Of a DNA stretch of 34,521 bases, positions 1-8,286 are shown in pieces. The stretch is from Martensiomyces pterosporus. Taxonomy: Eukaryota > Kickxellomycota > Kickxellomycetes > Kickxellales > Kickxellaceae. The stretch covers positions 1 through 34,521 of the forward strand of contig MU604067.1 in NCBI GenBank assembly GCA_025201845.1. Reading direction: 5' to 3'. Position 1 is the stretch's first letter. Each line of letters opens with the position of its first letter. A program made the position numbers and the translations under genes. The notes under the pieces were generated by a model that searched no databases, was not told the DNA's origin, and saw only the letters and a list, made by a program, of their open reading frames with translations.

Positions 1-88
1 CACCCTACCCACACACCCACCGCCACATCCAGCATTGCCGTCGGTGTATGGTGGAGTCACCGTATCTGAAGACGACGAAGAGCTTTAG
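1..88 (+). CDS. 3' end of a gene paralogous to the bromodomain gene at the right edge (partial)
   Basis: Only the last 28 codons and a TAG stop (86-88) are inside the window; the reading frame starts at base 2. The peptide is Pro/His-rich and ends in VSEDDEEL, identical in sequence to the C-terminus of the minus-strand gene at 34102-34521. At the DNA level, bases 1-88 match the reverse complement of 34102-34189 with two differences: a synonymous CAT/CAC change at base 28 and TAG versus TAA at the stop. Similarity stops right after the stop codon. It is therefore probably the end of a second copy of that bromodomain gene, pointing inward. An assembly effect at a repeat boundary is the main alternative. 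Confidence 0.6.
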   Translation, partial: TLPTHPPPHPALPSVYGGVTVSEDDEEL

Positions 89-254
89 ACATGCAGATCT
101 ACTATCGGACACTTGTTTCAATTGCATTGGTTCGGTGCCTTTCGCTTTTCGTTATTGAATCCCTATTTCTTTTTATTACACTATAACAAAGCAGACTAGA
201 AGGAGCAATTGGAGGACCATGGTGGCCTACGTATCCAACAGGGTGCCAAGCGGA

Positions 255-632
255 TTACCAGGCCATCTTCGGGTCCTTAGCGTATGCGGCGTATGCATCC
301 ATGTTGAAGAAAGAAAGCTCGGTCTCGTTCCGAACGCCAACAAACTCTAGTGTGGCGCTGTCATCCCGCAGGAACCCCTCATCCTCAAGGTTGATGATGA
401 GGTTCTGGGTCTTGTGCCCAAACGCCTGGGTGTAGATCTTGAGTGTAGTGTACTCGACGCTGCGGTAGGGCTTGAAGCCAGACTCGGTTTGGATCTTTTG
501 CCTGCAAATGTCCTTAAGCTCGCCGACGGTTGTCCGTGCGAGGTCGACTGAGAGAATAAGGTTCTTGCATGTGCGGTACTCAAAGTTCTTGATAACGCGA
601 ACAGTGATGATGTTGGTGTGCGGCTCCGACAT
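255..632 (-). CDS. UPF0538 family protein (C2orf76-like)
   Basis: 125-residue protein of the UPF0538 family, whose human member is C2orf76; no molecular function is established. The family pattern is visible: an N-terminal ITVRVIKNFEYR strand, a central TLKIYTQAFGHKTQNLIINLEDE block, then the C-terminal SATLEFVGVRNETELSFFN stretch and a final W. The length matches the human protein (about 126 residues). I chose the ATG at 632, which has an A at -3 (aacaATG) and begins MSEPHTN. The open frame extends 38 codons further upstream, but that extension has no ATG and only a TTG at its head, so it is most likely 5' UTR. The gene is divergent from the uL3m gene, with 414 bp between the start codons. 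Confidence 0.85.
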   Translation of the reverse strand: MSEPHTNIITVRVIKNFEYRTCKNLILSVDLARTTVGELKDICRQKIQTESGFKPYRSVEYTTLKIYTQAFGHKTQNLIINLEDEGFLRDDSATLEFVGVRNETELSFFNMDAYAAYAKDPKMAW

Positions 633-1046
633 TGTTTTGAAGGTAAGTTCAATTGAGGTAAAGCGAGTTTGGAGCAAGTGATGAGGCAAGAGCTGCAGTG
701 CTGGCCTCAGCCAACGGCCTGCAAACAAAAGCGTTCTAAGCGCCAACTCTACACACTTCTACTCCGAGACTACAATATTTTCTCCCAAGTCGCGACGGCT
801 CGGTTCGTGGGCGATTCGCCTCCCAGATCGATACTATGAGAACCGCAGAGGCTATCTATCATTTCAGCTGCACATTTTTCGTTTGGACGGGTTTTGCATT
901 TTGCTTTGTTTTGCTCGCTAATCAAGCACTGGCCTTTGCTTTTTGTTCTGTCAATTTCGCTTTCTGCCGGCGTGGAGCTCTTGGATTTAGTGCATTCGCA
1001 AAGAGTAACGGGTCGAAGAGGCGACTAACTGGATTACACACATAAA
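633..1046. promoter_or_regulatory. shared intergenic region between UPF0538 and uL3m genes
   Basis: This 414-bp divergent spacer must hold the promoters of both flanking genes. It contains one CGGCTCG heptamer (796-802), a motif that recurs upstream of other housekeeping genes in this window. A 69-codon T-rich upstream ORF (836-1045) ends one base before the uL3m start codon; it has no recognisable similarity. No TATA box is obvious. Confidence 0.5.
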
Positions 1047-1991
1047 ATGCTCTCCCGCTCTCTGTTTGCCGGTCGGTTCGCCACTGGTATCGCTGGCACG
1101 CCCGTCGCACCAGCACAGCGCTTTTTCAGCAGCAGCACAGTGGCGTCAAAGGCCAGGCTTCCTCATGAGAAGATCCGCTATGTGCCCGAGGTCACAGAGC
1201 TCAAGCTTGGCACATACTCGCCTGAGTCACAGCGTACAGGCGTGATCGCCCGCAAGCGGGGCATGGCAGCGATGTGGGATGAGTGGGGTGTTCGTGTCCC
1301 AGTAACTGTGCTCGAGCTGGAGGATGTGCAGGTTGTGAGCTTGATCAAAACGAGCAACCCAGCTCATGCCCGGCTCCAGATCGGATGCGGAACACGCAAG
1401 GAGAAAAACGTCACAAAGCCATTGATGGGCCATTACAAGGCACACGACGTGGAGCCCAAGGCGAAGCTGTTCGAGTTCCCCATCAGTCCCGACGCTGCTC
1501 TGCCTGTAGGAACCGAGATCACTGCTGCCCACTTTGTCGCTGGCCAGCTTGTCGACGTAACAGCACCCAGTCTCGGCAAGGGATTCCAAGGCGTCATGAA
1601 GCGCTGGGGCTTTGGTGGTGGGCGTGCTTCTCATGGTAACTCGCTTGCCCATCGCACTCCTGGCTCTACGGGTAACATCAACCCTGGCCGTGTGTACCCT
1701 GGCAAGAAAATGCCTGGCCGCATGGGCGGCAAGAACGTTACCGTCATGCGTCTTCCAGTGATGAAAATTGACACTGCCCTCAACTGCATCTGGGTCAAGG
1801 GTGCTGTGCCCGGCCATGACAACCAGTTCATCAAGGTGCGCGACTCCATCAAGCTCGCAAAGAAGCCCCTGTTCCCTGCTGGCGCCACCGTGCCATTCCC
1901 TACCTACATCCCTGGCCAGAGCCCCGCCCTTCCCAGAGAGACCATTGCCAAGATCGGTGGCCAGGACCCCCTGATCCCTGCGTCTGACTAA
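1047..1991 (+). CDS. MRPL3: mitochondrial large-subunit ribosomal protein uL3m
   Basis: 314-residue uL3 family protein of the mitochondrial large ribosomal subunit (yeast Mrpl9, animal MRPL3). It begins with a typical presequence (MLSRSLFAGRFATG..., rich in Arg, Ser and Ala, no acidic residues over about 35 residues, with RFFSSS near its end). The uL3 signature lies at about residues 176-227: GKGFQGVMKRWGFGGG, then ASHGNSLAHRTPGSTG, then a PGKKMPGRMGG stretch. uL3 helps organise the peptidyl-transferase region of the large subunit. The gene is uninterrupted, and the start ATG follows aaa at -3. It is divergent from the UPF0538 gene, and CCT4 follows 365 bp downstream on the same strand. Confidence 0.95.
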   Translation: MLSRSLFAGRFATGIAGTPVAPAQRFFSSSTVASKARLPHEKIRYVPEVTELKLGTYSPESQRTGVIARKRGMAAMWDEWGVRVPVTVLELEDVQVVSLIKTSNPAHARLQIGCGTRKEKNVTKPLMGHYKAHDVEPKAKLFEFPISPDAALPVGTEITAAHFVAGQLVDVTAPSLGKGFQGVMKRWGFGGGRASHGNSLAHRTPGSTGNINPGRVYPGKKMPGRMGGKNVTVMRLPVMKIDTALNCIWVKGAVPGHDNQFIKVRDSIKLAKKPLFPAGATVPFPTYIPGQSPALPRETIAKIGGQDPLIPASD

Positions 1992-2356
1992 GCCCTCTGC
2001 TTCTCTTTTTTTCAACCGTGTCTAAACCCTCCAAAAATGCAATATACGTTGCCCTAGCACCGCTTGGCTCTATCAGACCCAGCACTAGCCAAACAACACA
2101 GCAGAGGCCCGCATGCTCTCGCCTGGAGGTGTGCATAGCCTCCCACTTCGTCACGACTCGGCTCGAGCAAAACGGCTCGCATTTTGCTCCAGCCTTCCTT
2201 TTCCTTCCTTTTGACGGGGCTGTTTTCTTTTTCAAATTTACATTCAACAGCAAAGAAAAACACGGTGTGCCAGTGAAGGTCCTCTTGTTTGCTTATTACT
2301 TCTCGCGCTGTCTTTTCCATTTTCACTCTACCAGTAATATAAATTCATAGGCAAAC
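1992..2356 (+). promoter_or_regulatory. intergenic region upstream of CCT4
   Basis: 365 bp between the uL3m stop and the CCT4 start. It holds two CGGCTCG heptamers 14 bp apart (2159-2165 and 2173-2179), about 180-200 bp before the CCT4 ATG. A pyrimidine-rich stretch follows (about 2190-2330). I see no gene here. Confidence 0.45.
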
Positions 2357-4146
2357 ATGGCTGCTCCTGCTACTGTCGCTCCTGCCAAATCGAGTGGTTC
2401 TGGCGCTCCCAAGACGCAAAACGACACCTTGAATGTGAAGGACAAGCCCACACAGGTTCGCCTGAGCAACATTACAGCAGCAAAGGGTAAATACCAGGCA
2501 GCTCGCTACAGAATCTCATCGTCTGCATGCAGCAATCTGCGGATGGCCTAAATGCCAGGCCGTGTCGCTCCATTGCTTGTTTGCGCTATTGTGTGTACCG
2601 CGAACTAACTCGCTGGCCCTGGCCTGCTGATGGTTGTCTCCCTTTTGTAGCTGTGGCCGATGCCATCCGTACTAGCTTGGGCCCCCGTGGCATGGACAAG
2701 ATGATCGAGACTGGAAAGAAGGAGGTCGTGATCTCCAACGACGGAGCCACTATTCTCAAGCACATGTCCGTGCTCCACCCGGCTGCGCGTATGCTCGTTG
2801 ATTTGTCGGCTGCCCAGGACGTCGAGGCTGGCGACGGAACCACATCGGTTGTTGTTCTCGCTGGCAGTCTGCTTGCTGCTGCCGAGAAGCTCTTGAAGAA
2901 GGGTATTCACCCCACACAGATCGCGGAGGGCTTCCAGCACGCCGCCATCGAAGCGGTGAAGATTCTCGAGGACGTCTCCATCCCCATCAACCTGGAGGAT
3001 CGCGAGTTCTTGCTGAAGAGTGCCACCACCTCGCTCAGCTCCAAGGTCGTCTCACAGTACTCGAGCATTCTTGCGCCCATTGTTGTCGACTCTGTCCTGC
3101 ACATTGTCAACCCGGCTATCGAAAACAACGTCGACCTGAACGACATCCGCATTGTCAAGAAGATCGGCGGCACCATCGACGATACCGAGCTTGTCTCTGG
3201 CCTTGTGCTTAACCAAAATGTCATCACCTCTGCCGGCGGCCCTACCAGAGTTGAAAAGGCCAAGATCGGCCTCATTCAGTTCCAGCTTTCGCCACCAAAG
3301 CCCGACATGGACAACCAGGTCGTCGTCAACGACTACCGCCAGATGGACCGCATCCTGAAGGAGGAGCGCAACTACCTGCTCAACCTTGTCAAGAAGATCA
3401 AGAAGGCCGGCTGCAACGTTCTTCTTATCCAAAAGTCTATTCTGCGCGATGCGGTAAACAGCCTGTCGCTCCACTTCCTCGCCAAGCTCAAGATCATGGC
3501 TATCAAGGAGATTGAGCGCGAAGAGATCGAGTTCATCTGCAAGGCCACTGGCTGCAAGCCCATTGCTGACATTGACTCGTTCGCTGAGGACAAGCTTGGC
3601 TATGCTGATCTTGTCGAGGAGGTCGAGTCCAACGGATCGCGCATCGTTCAGATCAGCGGAATCAAGAACGCTGGCAAGACTGCGTCCATCATCATGCGCG
3701 GCGCCAACCAGTATGTCCTTGACGAGGCTGACCGCTCCATCCACGATGCGCTGTGCGTCATTCGCTGCCTTGTCAAGAAGCGCGCCTTGGTTGTTGGTGG
3801 CGGTGCTCCCGAGATTGAGATCTCCCAGCGCCTGTCCGACATTGCCAAGACACAGACCGGCTTCCAGTCCATCTGCTTCCAGGCATTCGCTGAGGCCGTC
3901 GAGGTGATCCCCACCACGCTTGCGGAGAACTCGGGTCTGAGCCCCATCTCCATCGTCACTGAGCTGCGTAACCGCCATGCCAACGGTGAGAAGACCTCTG
4001 GAATCAACGTGCGCAAGGGAACCATCTCTGACATGCTCGATGAGAACGTCATCCAGCCCCTCCTTGTCTCGACCAGCGCCATCGAGCTCTCTACAGAGAC
4101 AGTGCGGATGCTCCTCAAGATTGACGATATCCTTGCATCTCGCTAG
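2357..4146 (+). CDS. CCT4: T-complex protein 1 subunit delta (CCT4)
   Basis: Subunit delta of the cytosolic chaperonin TRiC/CCT, which folds actin, tubulin and other proteins with ATP. Two exons: 2357-2486 and 2651-4146. The 164-nt intron has GTAAAT at its donor and TTGTAG at its acceptor. Splicing joins AAK to [19 protein letters not shown], which is the delta-subunit sequence. The product is 541 residues, normal for the family. Group II chaperonin motifs are present: [20 protein letters not shown] (nucleotide and Mg binding), the GGGAPEIE turn, and a C-terminal [11 protein letters not shown]. The intron has an in-frame stop, so an unspliced transcript would give only 64 residues. The long open frame upstream of the acceptor is intron read-through. 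Confidence 0.97.
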
Positions 4147-4642
4147 GACGTAGCGGCTTCTCTTTCGTTCGTATGTGAAGGCATTTCTAAAAAGGTCACC
4201 CACTTTTGGTGCGTCGATGGGAAGGAGCTGACAGCAACGCATCTCTCCATCCTCCGTCTGATCAATCAATACATACTGCCTTTTGCTTCATCTCTAGCTA
4301 CTGTGAAGCTCTGCCATGCTTTTTTTTGCATCTTGGGTTGGTTGGGATGTCAGGGCAAAAAGCGTGCTCTGAATGACGTCTGAGCATGGCGGAGACGCGA
4401 AAGCCTTGCGCTAGTTTGCTATGCCATGGCTGCTGCCGCGGCACACATCCTGGGTAGCCCTTCAGCACCCTTGGTATAAAAGGCAAGGCAATTTCCTGCT
4501 AGCCTGGCTCTTAGTCTACTCGCCACTAGCAACAAGCTCGCTGCTCCACTTTGCTAATCCCAGTCAACGTCGGCATACGAACCACATCGTAAGAATACAT
4601 ATCACACCATTTCTGTCATTTCCTCCTGCGGTAGGATCAAAT
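4147..4642. other. intergenic region, CCT4 3' flank and peptide promoter
   Basis: About 500 bp between CCT4 and the small secreted peptide gene. Its right part carries a clear TATA box (listed separately). No other coding or RNA feature is supported. Confidence 0.5.
4474..4483 (+). promoter_or_regulatory. TATA box of the secreted peptide gene
   Basis: GTATAAAAGG lies 160 bp before the ATG at 4643. The same 10-mer, on the opposite strand, precedes the other small secreted peptide gene (11669-11678). Most other genes here lack such a box. Confidence 0.6.
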
Positions 4643-4888
4643 ATGAAACTCTCTGCCATCGCGCTCATCAGCTTGGCAGTCCTCCATAGAGCGCATGCTG
4701 TCCCCGCCGATGCGTCTGGCGCCAGCGCCGCCGCAACCCCTGGTTCTGGAGATGGCAATGGCCCCCTCGTCGCCAGACAGCTCCCTGGATATTGGCCCAC
4801 CAGTGGCTACTGGCCAGGATATTATTGGCCTGGGTACTGGCACGGCGGCCCATGGTCATGGTATGGACACCACCACCGTCTCTACTAG
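4643..4888 (+). CDS. small secreted Trp/Tyr/Gly-rich peptide
   Basis: 81-residue predicted secreted protein with no recognised family. Residues 1-19 form a signal peptide (MKLSAIALISLAVLHRAHA). A low-complexity Ala/Gly/Ser spacer to about residue 41 follows. After LVAR (Arg45) comes an aromatic tail built from short GYWP / GYYWPGYW units and ending in YGHHHRLY, so the tail is rich in Trp, Tyr, Gly and His and has no Cys. The layout (signal, spacer, single Arg site, aromatic tail) repeats in the gene at 11254-11550, and both genes have the same TATA string. It may be a processed wall-binding, metal-binding or antimicrobial peptide, but that is inference. I chose the ATG at 4643 because it gives the signal peptide; the open frame extends upstream through the promoter. 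Confidence 0.75.
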   Translation: MKLSAIALISLAVLHRAHAVPADASGASAAATPGSGDGNGPLVARQLPGYWPTSGYWPGYYWPGYWHGGPWSWYGHHHRLY

Positions 4889-5144
4889 ACACGGAAGGCG
4901 CGCTACCACAAGCACAGGATACCAAACTGGCCTGGCTCTTTTGATATGTCTGGATGCCTGATTGGTCCTTGTCGCTAGCTAGCGGCGGCATGGTAAATAG
5001 CCTGTTCCCCTGTTTTGAGCAGCTGATGATAGTATAATGCGGAATACATATTTGGCGGATGCGGACTGCTTACCCGATGCAAGGAAATATGGTGGATTGC
5101 AACGTGAATACGCTTTTGCAATGGCAGCAAAAGCAGGCAACTCG

Positions 5145-6089
5145 TTATCTAACTACAACAGTGCCCTTGGGCTGATGCTGTGGTGCAGGCACGAGCATGG
5201 ATGGTGCTGTAGTGCTGCTGCTGGCTTTACTCTCGGCAGACTTGCGCCTTGTCCACATTTTCAGCTTGGGTACAGTGTCTTTGATTTCTGGCACTTGCTT
5301 TGAAAATGTGCGGCCATTGGATTTTGGTGTACCGGACTTTAGCTGTTCGGGCCTGGGCGCCCTCTTGGCTTGTTTGAATGTGCTTCTAACGTGCGATTCC
5401 CTGTCGACTGCCAACGAGGGCCGCTGCACATGTGGTATTGTATCGGCAAATGGCCTACTGTCTTTAGCCGGGGCATTCAGCATGTTTGTAGCGACCGCAC
5501 TTATCCACCCAGACGCACCGCCGATCAGAGTGCCCAGCAACGTGGCAACGATGGTGAAAACCAGTGTAGGCAGTATCCAGAAAAACACCGACACCAGCGC
5601 TTGTAGTGGCCGCTCCAAGCACAGCAGATATATGAACACGGCAGGTCGGAATATCAGAACTCGAACAACCCAGCATGCTATTGTCCACACCGGGTATGCA
5701 GCGTAAGAGAACGATGCCAGAGCCAGAGCCTTGACAAGGCGCATGGGTGTAAGAATAAGCGACGACCACTTGCGGCGATGAACCTCGGCGGTTGGCGACC
5801 TGCGCTCTGCACCATCCGAGTCACCGCTAGTGGCGGCGCCCTTGCCGTCCTTCGAGATTTGTGGTACAGCAGCAGTCGGGTACTGCGGGCTGACAGTGAC
5901 GAGTCGTGTTATTGTAACAACAGAGGCACCAGCCGAGTCAGTGAGCGCTAACTGGTGCTGCTTGCCTGCACTGTGAATCATCGCCTCCAAGTCTGGAGCA
6001 GCAGCAACCACGCAGCGGTGTCTGTTGCATTCAGCACATAGCTGAGCCGCCAACGCGATTGAGACAGCATTCAGTAAAGACCACTTCAT
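5145..6089 (-). CDS. predicted membrane protein of unknown function
   Basis: 314 residues from the first in-frame ATG (6089); the frame is open further upstream but has no ATG there. Residues 1-20 are hydrophobic and could be a signal peptide or anchor (MKWSLLNAVSIALAAQ), followed by a Cys-containing patch (CNRHRC). A hydrophilic stretch runs to about residue 108. A long hydrophobic block at about 113-203 should hold two to four membrane segments; it includes FSYAAYPVWTIACWVVRVLI and a Gly-rich TLLGTLIGGASGW. The tail of about 105 residues is strongly basic and rich in Pro, Ser and Lys, and probably cytosolic. I do not recognise the family. It lies 295 bp downstream of the siderophore synthetase on the same strand, which is no proof of a shared role. 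It is convergent with the secreted peptide gene. Confidence 0.65.
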   Translation of the reverse strand: MKWSLLNAVSIALAAQLCAECNRHRCVVAAAPDLEAMIHSAGKQHQLALTDSAGASVVTITRLVTVSPQYPTAAVPQISKDGKGAATSGDSDGAERRSPTAEVHRRKWSSLILTPMRLVKALALASFSYAAYPVWTIACWVVRVLIFRPAVFIYLLCLERPLQALVSVFFWILPTLVFTIVATLLGTLIGGASGWISAVATNMLNAPAKDSRPFADTIPHVQRPSLAVDRESHVRSTFKQAKRAPRPEQLKSGTPKSNGRTFSKQVPEIKDTVPKLKMWTRRKSAESKASSSTTAPSMLVPAPQHQPKGTVVVR

Positions 6090-6384
6090 TGCCAGCGACG
6101 TTGGTAAAGGGCTAGCAGAATGCGTTTCGAGCACAGCCACGCACCCAAAGAACGAAGAGGGCTCGAAAATTAAACGCGTCGATCCGCTCTGCTCTGAATA
6201 AGGAGCTTTCAAGCAAGATAGTAGAACGAAAAGAAAAGAAAACAAGCGTAAGACCTGATGCCGAAGGCAGATCTGTCTGCCCTCATCGCCACTGGGCCAT
6301 TCGGATGTTTGGTTGCAGCAATGCTGCTTATGGCGTAAAAGTATGCCGCGGTCAAGTGGCTGGAGATGAAGAGCACATGGTTCT

Positions 6385-8286
6385 TTAGCTGGTGGGAGGG
6401 AACACTATGCCCTCTTCTTCGTTCTTGTAGAACAGCACATTGGGCACCTTTCTGTAGATGTAGTCGCGGTAGAGCCCGCCAAGCTTCATGATGACAAAGC
6501 ACTTGAGGTCAAAGCACTCCTGGTGCCACGCACTGTGCAGCGGGTGCGACTTGGGCACGCGCTGCTCAAACTCCTCGCGCACAACTGCCCACCCATCGCC
6601 ATGGTAGTGCAGGCCGAGGGCTCTGACTAGACGGTGGACCTGGCACTGGATCAGCGTGTGGTAAGCGAGATCATAGACTTCGTGCGTGGACTGTGCATCA
6701 GTGAACGAGTCTGGGAGCATGTCGATGTCAACGCCGGTCGACTGCTTGAATGTCTCGCGATGGACCTTGACTCCGCCAAAGTCGCGCACAATGAACCCCT
6801 TGATCTCGCCAGTTTCAGCGCTGATGCGCAGGAGGGTGTTCTGTGGGTGCGACTCAAACGCAAAGCAGTGGTTGACGATGGGCGGCAAAAATGCATCAAA
6901 TAGCTTGCCGACGTAGTTGCGCAGGAACTGTGTGCGCTTCTCCACGCTGTCGAGCTTCCATTGATTTACCGCCATGCTCGTACCGTCATCGTTGTAGTTT
7001 GTCAACGCGGCAGCCAGAATGACCCTTTCTCCGCGAGGGCGGCAGATGTACTCTGGGTCGTCGCGGATCACGCACGAGAGATACTTTGCAATGTCAAAGT
7101 CCTCGTTGGTTGACACTGCGCTGGCTGGCTCTCCGGCAATAAGCAGTGCGTCCTGAACAGGCGAGCCGCGAAGGATTTCGGGGATAACGCGGGTGATGCG
7201 CGGGCCAACATAGGTGGACCATGGGCTGATGGTGCGCAGGGCCGAGGATACCTTGATCCCGAGCGGCAGCTTGATGTCGTAGCCCAAAGGAGAGAACGAC
7301 TTTGGGCAAACAGTGCGAAGCGATGCCTGAGCGTCAGCAGGGGCAGAGAATGGGAGTCTGCGAGCAAACTTGAACATCCTTAGGACGGCTGGGAGGTGGA
7401 GCGGGTGCACGGGCATTACAACTTCGGACGAGCGGTCGACAAAATCGAGAATGTACTGGTTTTTGCCATCGTCGGCATCTGCGCTGCTGTAAAGAGGCGC
7501 CAGCAAGGCTTCAAACTCGCCCTCAATCCTCAGTTCGCTGCGGGGAACGGCGACAAAAGCCATGTACAGGTGGAATAGGTCTGCGTCAGGAGCAATGGGC
7601 TCCAGAGGAGGAACGGCGTACCTGGCACGGTGCATTGGGTGCGTGGCGTGGCCCTCAACAATGCTCTGCTCCCATTCGATTGAAGTCGACTTTAAGATGT
7701 CTGGCTTTGGCCTGGGGCTATCGTACGCGTGGGCCTGGTTCTCAACCGAACTGGCCAGCTCGTTGCAGATGGCTTCGACCATGGATTCATCAGACGAATT
7801 CCACTTTCCGACCTGCACCATGATGTGCCTGGGCTCGGTCACTGGCATCGACTCGGCAAAGTTACCGTGCTGTATCCACTGGGAAGCACCAATGTCTTCC
7901 GGGTCGAGGAAGAGCACGCGGTGGATATTTGCGAACTGGCCAGCAGGAGCCTTTGAGAGAACAGGCCTGTGGCGCATCTGAGACACGATGGAGCAGTACG
8001 ACCAGTTGGTGGGCTCGGAGTCATGGGGTACAACAAATATGTGGCTACCGGTGCTGGCACCAGTGCTGACGGTGCTGCTGCTGCTGCTGTGATGCTCAAC
8101 GTAGTAGGCGTCGACAAGCTGCTCGTTGACAAGACATGTTAGGAGGCGAGAGATTGTTGCAAAGCATGCGCGCCTCCGGTTTCCAGCCGGGGTTCTCGGA
8201 ATCAGATAAGGATCGACTGCGCTGGCAGCAAGGAGTACCTGGAGGGATTCAGGCTGGTCCAGAACCGATTTTGATTGAGCAACCAT
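6385..8286 (-). CDS. NRPS-independent siderophore (NIS) synthetase, IucA/IucC family
   Basis: 633-residue intronless protein of the IucA/IucC family. These enzymes adenylate a carboxylate, usually of citrate, and condense it with an amine or alcohol to build siderophores. Family motifs appear in order: GHATHPMHR (His213, His216), PVHPLH (His294), SSALRTIS (Arg351-Thr352), ESHPQN (Glu478) and VRDFGG (Arg501-Asp502); these line the ATP and substrate sites. The C-terminal part matches the FhuF-like segment usual in the family. In Mucorales a fungal NIS enzyme makes rhizoferrin from citrate and diaminobutane, so a polycarboxylate siderophore is the best guess for the product. The substrate cannot be read from the sequence. 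No dedicated exporter or reductase is adjacent. GATA-type motifs lie at its 5' end. Confidence 0.9.
   Translation of the reverse strand: MVAQSKSVLDQPESLQVLLAASAVDPYLIPRTPAGNRRRACFATISRLLTCLVNEQLVDAYYVEHHSSSSSTVSTGASTGSHIFVVPHDSEPTNWSYCSIVSQMRHRPVLSKAPAGQFANIHRVLFLDPEDIGASQWIQHGNFAESMPVTEPRHIMVQVGKWNSSDESMVEAICNELASSVENQAHAYDSPRPKPDILKSTSIEWEQSIVEGHATHPMHRARYAVPPLEPIAPDADLFHLYMAFVAVPRSELRIEGEFEALLAPLYSSADADDGKNQYILDFVDRSSEVVMPVHPLHLPAVLRMFKFARRLPFSAPADAQASLRTVCPKSFSPLGYDIKLPLGIKVSSALRTISPWSTYVGPRITRVIPEILRGSPVQDALLIAGEPASAVSTNEDFDIAKYLSCVIRDDPEYICRPRGERVILAAALTNYNDDGTSMAVNQWKLDSVEKRTQFLRNYVGKLFDAFLPPIVNHCFAFESHPQNTLLRISAETGEIKGFIVRDFGGVKVHRETFKQSTGVDIDMLPDSFTDAQSTHEVYDLAYHTLIQCQVHRLVRALGLHYHGDGWAVVREEFEQRVPKSHPLHSAWHQECFDLKCFVIMKLGGLYRDYIYRKVPNVLFYKNEEEGIVFPPTS
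8201..8209 (+). promoter_or_regulatory. candidate iron-GATA factor site (ATCAGATAA)
   Basis: ATCAGATAA is an exact match to ATCWGATAA, the site reported for fungal iron-regulating GATA repressors (SreA/Sfu1 type). It lies within the first 90 bases of the siderophore synthetase coding sequence. Near matches occur at 8285-8293 (ATCAGATAG, over the start codon) and 8643-8651 (GTCAGATAA on the minus strand). One exact 9-mer could arise by chance in a window this size. Confidence 0.3.

Noticed and set aside
633..746. 38-residue N-terminal extension of the UPF0538 protein resembling a mitochondrial presequence
   Set aside because: The extension contains no ATG (it starts at TTG), and the family starts where the ATG at 632 is.
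836..1045. 69-codon hydrophobic open frame ending one base before the uL3m start
   Set aside because: The T-rich leader yields Phe/Leu/Ala/Cys by composition. It could act as an upstream ORF, but there is nothing to support a protein.
1227..2015. 262-codon open frame on the minus strand
   Set aside because: It is antisense to uL3m and has no family features.
3052..4269. 405-codon open frame on the minus strand
   Set aside because: It lies antisense to CCT4. Its Leu/Asp/Val-rich translation reflects the codon bias of the real gene, and no domain is visible.
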